Of a stretch of 64,000 nt of DNA, positions 56,056 through 64,000 are shown one piece after another. Every line of letters begins with the position of its first letter. The first letter of the stretch is position 1. Source of the stretch: Proteles cristata cristata (taxonomy: Eukaryota > Chordata > Mammalia > Carnivora > Hyaenidae); NCBI GenBank assembly GCA_017311185.1, contig JAESUZ010005088.1, positions 434,001 through 498,000 on the forward strand. The letters run 5' to 3'. The position numbers and the translations under genes are program-made. Under the pieces are notes generated by a model. That model was given only the letters and a program-made list of their open reading frames with translations, did not search any database and was not told the origin of the DNA.

Positions 56056-57479
56056 TACCAAATAGCAGTATAAACCATTATTTTGGACTTTGATGCGGGA
56101 TTTGCTTAGAGTTCTGGTTTTCTCTTCAATCCCCTTTCCCTGTATACCCCTCTGAAGCCTGACACCCTCATCCCAAGACCTCCCAAGCTGTCATCACCAC
56201 TTACCTCCTGAACTTCACACATACCCACTGGGGCAGTGGGTCCTCTGTGAGCTCATGTGGCCCTGAGGGCGCCCTGAGGAGGGTTCTGCTTGGGGAAGAG
56301 TCACAAAACCAGGATGCCAGACACTGGCAGCTGTCATGTCTTCACGAAGGCTAAGTTTCACCCAGTTCCACCATTACGTGAATTTGAAAAGTTTTAAATA
56401 CAGATAGTGATGTTGTTAAAAATGGTGTTTTGATATCACTTGGAAAAAACACTACAGTATCAGTATCACCATTTCGATGTGATACGGGCAAAGAACGTCC
56501 CGGCTATGCCAACTGGATGACCCCAAATAAGGTAACTTTGGTCTCTGAGGTGCTTGTGCAGTTAGCCCAGAATAAAAAATCTGGGGACGCCACATTTTAA
56601 TCCATTCAAGGATCTGGGTGTCTATAGTAGAACTTTCTGTGGCTGTCCTGATCTTGCTTCTATTTCAAAAATCCCTGAAATGTGACACTTCCCAAGTGAT
56701 GTATTTGGGAAGCGGATACCTGTAAGGTAAAATTAAAATTTCAACTGGAATATGTTATGGCTCCGATTGTTCTGAGGGTTTTTTGTTTCTGTTTGTTTAT
56801 TAATTCATTTTTAATGGAACCAGACAATACTGGTCCAAGCTTCCTTTTGAAATGTCACACTTCAATTTAGGGGGTTCACTTACACTTAAAGTTTCTCATA
56901 ATTTTTAATATGAACCTGTAGCATCTTTCTGACTTTCTTAATTAGCTTTTAAAAAGTTAAATTGCTATAATACTGAGGGAATAAATACCTGTACTTATTT
57001 AAATGACCGAACTATCTGAATAAAAGATAAATAATGGTGCTAATTCCCATTTTTAAAAGTAGAACCGAGCGTTTAAAAGGATACATTTATCTGTATGTTT
57101 CCCCCCTCAGAGATATGATCTCATAATTGCATGAAATTGCATCTGACATATCAGATGTCCTGTGCGTCTATCTTTTGTGCTCCTCTGGAGAACGTTAAAA
57201 TTCTTCATGCTTTTCTGACATGAAAGGCGCCTCAGGAAGGCTGACAAACTGGATGGTCCGGAACTGCACACTGTAGAGCGGAGACCAGAACAGATGGAGC
57301 GTCCGATACAGAAAGAGAGGTAGAGGGAGGGATGCAGAGGTGGCTGCACTGTGGGCGCTTCTGCGATGTACACGAAAGTTCTGAAATGGTGGTGTAGAAT
57401 ACAGTGCTCCAAAGGTGAGAAAACAGAAGCTAAAAAAATGTAACTGGCCCTTCCTGATCTCCTTCACGTGCCTCTGGCA
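56056..57479. other. Unassigned AT-rich sequence, about 1.4 kb
   Basis: No recognised repeat or gene. Confidence 0.45.
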
Positions 57480-58439
57480 CTTCCACTCCTCTTTCCCCCT
57501 CCTCCCCCCTTTCTCCTTTCTTTCTCTTCCTGTTCCTTCCCTGGGCAATCCTGCCCTGAAGTCATGAAGGGTGGTAAAGCAAGGTAGGGGACTGTGAGGA
57601 CTCGGAGCCCAGGGGGGGCAGGGAGAGCCTCCGTGCACGTGGCAGCCCCAGCGAGGGCACAGAGCCAGGAAGGGTGAGGAGGGAGTCCACGTGGGGAGGG
57701 GGTGACAGAAATAGACTCCACACAGGGGCTTGATCAAAGAAGTGGGTACGCTTGGAATCACGGGAGCCAGGCCTCTCGCTGTAGGAGAAAGGAGTTACAG
57801 ATATGGAAGGAGAGAAAGCCAGAATGAACCCTGTGGTTTGGGGTTGGAGCTTAAAGGAATTGGTATAAACTCCAAGATTTCAATACAAATAGATACCAAA
57901 ACAAATGTCTGTCTGTGGGGAGGCCCTTGGAGCAGCAAGAGCTCAATAACAGTGAGCACATCTGGCGCCCAGATCTTGGTTTCTAAACACCATTTGCTAG
58001 AAGCTCCTTGGAGAAGCTGCTGATGACAAGGTCAGCACAGGGAACGAGAAAGTAGAAGTTGCATGTGGTGCAGCTATCTGTGTCAGAAAAAATGGGGACA
58101 CTCAGAGAGTGACTGCAACGTGTGGAGAGGACATGGAAATCAGCCTGAAGGAGCTACCATCTCCTTCAGGGCAATTTGGGCATCGAAGAAAAGACGGTGA
58201 GAGATTATTACCCGGTGGATGGAGTAGGAAATCATCAGTCCATACTAAATCAAGAGTCTGATGAGGAATGGGACGTCTTCCAGTACACCCCTGAAAACAC
58301 ACATTAATTACAGAGGGCAAGAGAGAAGCTTCACAGTGAAGAAGTCTAGCAGATACAATCTAATCAGATGATTGGTAACGAGACTGGTCAGAATCCTTCG
58401 CCAACTCAAGGATGTGGTAGGAACGCACCACCACCTCTG
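57480..58439. other. Unassigned sequence with a pyrimidine-rich start
   Basis: 57480-57540 is almost pure C/T. The rest may belong to the same old element as the L1M 3' UTR that follows, but I cannot show it. Confidence 0.4.
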
Positions 58440-58870
58440 AGATGTTTGTGCTACAGACGTGTGCTGAAGTCTAATCATGAGGAAGCGTCAGACAAATCAC
58501 AATGGAGGGACGGTCCACATCGGAAGAGGACACTGTCTTATTCTCTTCAAGAGTGGCGTGATCACCAAGTCAAGGAAAGGCAATGTTGACCATGACCTGG
58601 ATGTTTTCTCTGTAGAGATCATTCTTGGGACAACTGGTGAAACTTGAAGATTAGGGGGGTGTGAATGACTGCTGGTCCCCTGAGGCTGATGGTCTTTGTC
58701 AGCTACATAGGAGAATGTCCTTATTTGCAGAGAGTGCACACTGAAGTGTTGGGTTCGATGGCCTTCAGGTTGGCTCAGGGGGAGGGGAGAAGGGCTTTTG
58801 GACCGTAATTGCAGCTTTTCTGTAGGTTTGTGGTGGTTAGTAAAAATAGAACAAAAAATTAAATAAACAA
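58440..58870 (+). mobile_element. L1M-type LINE-1 3' UTR relic, plus strand
   Basis: Ordered words: cacaatggagggacggtcca, caccaagtcaaggaaaggca, cttgggacaactggtgaaac, tgtccttatttgcagagagt, cacactgaagtgttgggttc, ttgcagcttttctgtaggtt. Same element type as at 9885-10310. Confidence 0.85.
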
Positions 58871-59674
58871 GGCATCGTGTTCTTTTCTTTTAGATGCATA
58901 GCTTAAAGGGGATTATTCACTACCTCAAAGAAGTCAGTCAGCCTTGCAGGAGACAGACTGTAAGAGGGCGGCCTCCCCTGGTCTGGGTGAATCATTCCCT
59001 CCATTTCGCCTTTTCTGATTCAAAGTCCAGCCAGAAGCCTTCCTTAGGAGTTGGTGCATGACCTCAACTTTGCCCGTCACAGCATTGACTATACTAGCAT
59101 TGTAACTGCCCATTTACCTACAGATTCCATGAGATTGGGATCATTGATATGTGCACCACTGTATTCCTTAAGATCAACACAATGTACAGGTTGTTCAGGA
59201 AAAATATTTTATTCTTCCTCTTAATACTTCACTTCTGACTCCAGATGTGGGGCAAAGGGGAAGGGTCCCCACACCAAATAATTCCGCTACCCTCCTGCGG
59301 ACACCAAATGGGTATCCAACCATTGAACTCAATTCTGACCTCATCTACCTGGAGGGGGCATCAGATCCCACAGGTGAGGGACTCAGTCTCCCAAGACTGT
59401 CCACTTCAAAGGCCAATCGCACGTCAGGGTGGTACCGAGGGTGGTACCCTGTGCTTCTGAAAAATACCCCTATCACCAGGAAGTTACATGGGTTTTAGGA
59501 GCCCTTTGTCAGGAACTAGAGTCAAAGACCAAATCCTGGAGCCAAGGGGAGAGACACACACCTATACTTATTATTTCACACAGGTACGCAATAGTTCCTG
59601 AACAAACATTTGCTGAATGAAGGAAAGAATAGTTCCCACTGACCCCAAAGAAGCCTTTCCTATAGTTTTAGAAT
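58871..59674. other. Unassigned sequence
   Basis: The stretch 59245-59570 (ggtatccaaccattgaactc, ggggcatcagatcccacagg, gtcaggaactagagtcaaag) has the feel of an old LTR or LINE relic, but I cannot name it. Confidence 0.4.
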
Positions 59675-59715
59675 ATTTTTTAAAAATATTTTTAAATTTA
59701 TTTTTGAGAGAGAGG

Positions 59716-59800
<85 letters not shown>

Positions 59801-59965
59801 CAAGCTGAGGAGGGGCAGAGAGACAGAGGGAGGAGACACAGAACCGGAAGTGGGCTCCAGGCTCTGAGCTGTCAGCACAGAGCCTGATGCAGGCTCGAAC
59901 CCGCGGACCGTAAGATGATGACCTGAGCCGAACTTGCTTAACCAACTGAGCCACCCAGGTGCCCC
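59675..59965 (-). mobile_element. CAN-SINE, minus strand, with an expanded microsatellite
   Basis: Reverse copy ending ccacccaggtgcccc. The normal short GA region has grown into (TG)n(AG)n. No clear TSD. Confidence 0.95.
59716..59798. repeat. Compound (TG)n(AG)n microsatellite inside the SINE
   Basis: About 11 TG units followed by an AG run broken once by acag, within the CT-rich region of the SINE read in reverse. Confidence 0.97.
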
Positions 59966-61320
59966 TAGAACCTTTTGAATCAGATAATTAAAAGGGAAAG
60001 ACCAAGAGATACATCTCAACCATTAGCATGTGCCTCAATGCTGATGGGAACCTTTGCCTCCCCATGGAACTATTATGAGGTTTTATTATCTGGCTCCTTG
60101 AGTCTTTGTAGCTGAGGGCATGACCAGGCCTGGTGTGAATCACTGCTGTAGACCAACACGCCCTTGTTCTCTGAAGGGCTCACCGGGGGGAAACCTAAAA
60201 AGGAAGAAATCAGGGTTCCACCGAGGCCCCTAAGCAGAGTCAAGGGCTGTAGCCCAGACATCAAGCTCCAGGCTCTTCATAAATTATCGAGGCTGCAAGT
60301 TCTCCTTCCCTTCTCAAACCGAACTAGCATGGTGGCCTTCGCATGCATTCAGAACGAATCCCTTTATAGAAAACTCTGCTGAATAACCCGAGGACAGACA
60401 TTTCTGCCTAAACTTTGGAAATGTCTGCCGGCTGCCCACAGAGCAAATCTCCCTGCATTTTTCTCCCTGCGAAGCTGGGCGGCCTGGCCGGCCCGCGGAG
60501 GCTGGGCTGACATTTTCTTCTGTCCCCCTCCAGAAAGAGTTTGTGGAAAGAGCAAAAGAAGCCGTGTGTTGAGGGCTGTCACCACCCGCCCCATGAAGTG
60601 TTTACCTTTTGGTTTTACAAGCTCACAGGAAGTGAGGGGCCCAGGATCTCTGATTCCCATGTTCCCCTCTGGTCAAGAATAAAGAATATGGGTTGTTTTT
60701 CTAGTTGCTCCAAAAGGAAACAATAACAGGTAGGAAATTAGCACTTGGCCAAAGACTCTGGGTCACAACTTTGAGTTTCAACCAAATTCTCCAGCTTCCC
60801 AGGAATGACATAGAAATGAGCCTTAGTCAACCTTCTCTTGTTTTCCATGTGCCTTGGGGACACTGAGCGAGTGGAGCTGAGCATTTTAACCATCGGTCTA
60901 TTGAATGCTGTCAGTGGTCAAGATACAAAGCTGGGCAGAGGGTGGGCTCCCAGGGCTTCCCCGTGCTCTGCCTTCCTCTTCAGGTGCATTCCCCAAGGCC
61001 GGACCACCACCCGCACTGGATTCTGGGAGACTCAGTGTCGGCTTCAAGGTGCATCCGCAGAATGGTCCACCCAGAATGGACACCAGAGATAGGTTTGGAG
61101 GCACCAAAAAGCAGGAGTGAAAACCTCTCTGGGGTAACCTCTCCTAACACGCAGGGTCAGGTCAGAGAGCAGAATACCTTTTAGGGCATTTCCAACTTTT
61201 CAATTGCCTTGAAAAATAGCAAGTTAACTTCACAAAATTAAAAATTTGTACTTTAGTCTCAAACAAGATCATCCTAACTAAAAATCAGTGGTTTTCAATA
61301 CGTGGATATATTTCTAGATT
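59966..61320. other. Unassigned sequence, about 1.35 kb
   Basis: No recognised repeat. Open frames are up to 98 codons and overlap on both strands. Confidence 0.45.
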
Positions 61321-61336
61321 AAAATCCCAGTCTCTG

Positions 61337-61588
61337 TGGGGCGTCTGGCTGGCTCAGTCGGTTAATCATCTGACTTTGGGTTTCAGGTCAGGTCATGAAC
61401 TCACAGTTTGTGGGTTCAAGCCCCACAATGGGCTCTGTGCTGACAGAGCCTGCTTAGGATTCTCTTTCTACCCCTTCCCTGCTCATGTGCTCTCTCTCTC
61501 TCTTATAAAATAAAATAAAATAAAATAAAATAAAATAAAATAAAATAAATAAAATAAAATAAAATAAAATAAAATAAAATAATAAAAT
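61337..61588 (+). mobile_element. CAN-SINE with an expanded tail, plus strand
   Basis: Head ggggcgtctggctggctcag, shortened body (gctgacagagcctgcttagg). Likely TSD aaaatcccagtctc (61321-61334) and aaaatctcactctc (61589-61602). Confidence 0.96.
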
Positions 61589-61592
61589 AAAA
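61505..61592. repeat. (AAAAT)n microsatellite grown from a SINE tail
   Basis: About 17 pentamer units with two four-base interruptions. Confidence 0.98.
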
Positions 61593-61602
61593 TCTCACTC
61601 TC

Positions 61603-61820
61603 AGAGCTTGGAACGTTTGGGCTCAGATCTGATTTCTCCCACATACTGGGTATGTAACCAGGGGAAACTGCTTAACCTCTCTGTGCCTCAGTTTCCACAT
61701 CTACAAAGTGGGTGGAAATGACAATATGAGTTTCATAGGTTTCTGTGAGGATGAAAAGCATAAAGACATAAATACGCATTAATTCCTGGCACATTGTGAC
61801 TGTTGACACTCATCACTATT
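61603..61820 (+). mobile_element. MIR relic, plus strand
   Basis: Classic MIR order: gggctcagatctgatttctc, aactgcttaacctctctgtg, cctcagtttccacatctaca, ttctgtgaggatgaaaagc, ttcctggcacattgtgactg. The SINE at 61337 sits at its 5' edge. Confidence 0.94.
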
Positions 61821-64000
61821 GTACTGCTATGACGTTTTAAGAATTTTCTGTTTGCGAAAGAACGAGAACACGTAAAACAGAACAAGACTGAAATGAACAG
61901 ATCTGCACACAGGGCGAAGATTTGCACTTCCAACTTTCAAACAATTTCTTATGAACACCAGAGTTCTGGTTTTTCAGACCACAAAGGGGAATTTACGAGT
62001 GCTTTCCTAGGAACGTGCATATTGTACTTTTAAGTTTCTTCTATTTTAAGTGGTACAGGCTGAATTCACACGAGCTTAGGCAAGAAGGGGCGCATTATGT
62101 GCGAGCCCAGAGAAATGCGTTACAGAAAAGGCAAGGATAGAATTTGAGTCGGGAGGTGGATGGGACTCATGTCCCCTGAATGCCTCCTCCCTGTCTTCTG
62201 CTGAGGCAGTGCAGCTGGTATCAGTTGGACTGGCTGGGTGTGGAGCCACTGAAATGTCACCCTTCTGCAAACACTACCCTCCATATGCGGGGGCCCTGGC
62301 CTCCAGCAGCACCCAGCACCCCAAGACCTGGAGAGCATGGAGGAACGTGGATTTCCTCTCCAGTTTGAAAACTCTTGAGGAAGAACTCTGATTGGTGTGC
62401 TTTGGGTCTCCCGGAACTTACACCAGGTCCCAGAGCTCCCTGGGTGGGGAGAGTCGGGTGGGCAGACGAGGGGGATTTATCAGAATAATGGCAGAGAAGG
62501 AAGCAAACAACAGTGAAATGTTCATCACGACCTCTCCTGACCCTCAGAGGGAACCGGGCTCCCTTTCATAAGTGCCTTATGAACCAGAGAGCCTATGGAA
62601 TAAGTGGGCTTCCCGGCGGGAAATCACAGCCCTGGGGACAGAGTCATTCATGATATTCCACCTGCTCATTATGCACTGAGGTGCACGCGGGTCGTAACGT
62701 TTTGTTCATGCAACAATAGGCTGCTTCCCGGCCACCAGGCCCTGGACGGACACTGGGCAGAGGACACACAGACCATGTCCTGCCCTTCCCGGGGGCTGAG
62801 TCTCAAGAGACGGGGAGCCACTCACCCCATCCCTGGGGAATGACTTCATTACTAAGCTGGGAATTGATGAAAAAAACAAACCGGCGTTTCAGATTCACTT
62901 AATCTACTGGAGTTCCGTGGGCTTCGTGTTTATATAATTTCCACTCTCTAAATCGGTTATAAAGTTGGGTGAAATGTTTTTTGGGTCTAGCTCTGCACTC
63001 TGACTTCCTTACACCTTCAAGTTCATTTTGTAGTCCCTCAGGTCTGTCTGGAAGTTCTAAGAAAGACCTTTTTTATAGATTTTGCTCAGCACTGCAAAGG
63101 AAGGGTTTGTTTTCATTCGTCATGTACTGACACAGGCCCACCTCCAGGCCTCTGGGGAACCGTATGAGGCAGTTTCCAGAGTTATTTCCAGAATAAACAA
63201 GGCTTGAAAGGCTGGCCTTGCTTAACCACTGCCCACAGCTTTACTTCTCTGCTCCAGGCGGGAGGAGGAACTCCTTGACCCTTCTGTAAATATTTCAACA
63301 CAGCCAATTCTCGAAGGAATGAGAATTTGTATTTTTTTTGTGTGAACCCTGAAACATCTGCAGAAAAGGCACTTTTTTTTTTTTAAATCGCTATGTGCAC
63401 CCTGTTGATGTTGAAAAGTTTAAATGTTGTATGTTTAGGGCGATTAACAAAAGAGTTTCACACTCCAAGATGCTCTGGCAGGAAGAGCACAAAAGAAGAG
63501 TCTAAATAATCAGAGTACAGGGCTTGCCTCTACCCAGCCATCGACATGGGGACATCAGGAATGCTCTGTGTGATCGAGAAGTGTTTCTGGCCACTCGCGT
63601 GGTCTGCTCCATTGGGAACACCCAATACTCTGAAAATGGTCTTCGTAAATAGAAAGCTAAGATAGCAAGAAGGTACAATGTGATGTATTAAAACATGTTA
63701 AGTGGCTGGTTTGTCACTGGTGCACATATCCGGGAGAAGCTGTGGCCTGTGCTGAAAAAGAGATTCCTGCAGCTTCCACGGGCCCCCTCGCTGTCCACAC
63801 GTTCCGGGCCAGGGTCCTTACAAGGACCATTATGGGATAAGGGAAGCCCGAGACATCTGGGGACTAGCAGCTACTTCTGTGTGCCGCAAAAGGCGGGAAC
63901 TTGAACTCACCTTTGCTTTGCCTTCAACCCTCCCAGTTTAGGGAACTTTCGACGAACCTCAAGTTGTGCGGACCATGTGTAAATGGCATCAGCCTCCTCG
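61821..64000. other. Unassigned sequence to the end of the window, about 2.2 kb
   Basis: No SINE and no recognised repeat. T runs occur at about 63334 and 63374. Open frames are at most 79 codons. A regulatory or conserved element cannot be judged by eye. Confidence 0.45.

Overview
This is non-coding nuclear DNA from a carnivore, and most likely a felid. The main evidence is 41 copies of a tRNA-Lys-derived CAN-SINE in its cat-type form: a tRNA-like head with A and B boxes, a CT-rich segment and an AAATAAA-type A-rich tail. A 5'-truncated L1 at about 53.1 kb also ends in what looks like a carnivore L1 3' UTR. I find no protein-coding gene, rRNA, functional tRNA, CRISPR array or bacterial feature that the sequence supports. 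The long open frames lie in repeats or in GC-rich DNA and look accidental. The species and chromosome cannot be fixed by reading alone.

Layout. 0-14 kb is GC-rich and holds few SINEs. It has a ~40-bp minisatellite (0.56-0.71 kb), a large 21-bp minisatellite (7.26-8.54 kb) with an inverted seed-like motif 0.5 kb upstream, MIR and L1 relics, and a 96-bp tandem array at 13.75-14.13 kb. 14-23 kb is AT-rich and centres on an old L1 ORF2 relic (18.9-22.9 kb) broken by five SINEs and one solitary LTR. 23-34 kb mixes SINE clusters with MER5A and L2 relics, a long pyrimidine tract and L1M pieces. 34-42 kb has a three-level nest (old repeat, then L1 3' UTR, then SINE), an ERV-type LTR and many SINEs. 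42-52 kb is mostly unassigned, with an MLT1-type LTR at 45.3-45.9 kb. 52-54 kb is an insertion cluster that includes an apparent L1 3' transduction. 54-64 kb has LTR-like sequence, L1M and MIR relics and long unassigned stretches.

No set of genes acts together here. What can be read is a history of insertions. MIR, L2, MER5A, L1M and MLT1 relics are the oldest layer. ERV-type LTRs and general CAN-SINEs came later, and a four-member SINE subfamily with strong target-site duplications (TSDs) looks youngest. Names of old families rest on recognised motifs without an alignment, so their boundaries are approximate to some tens of bases.
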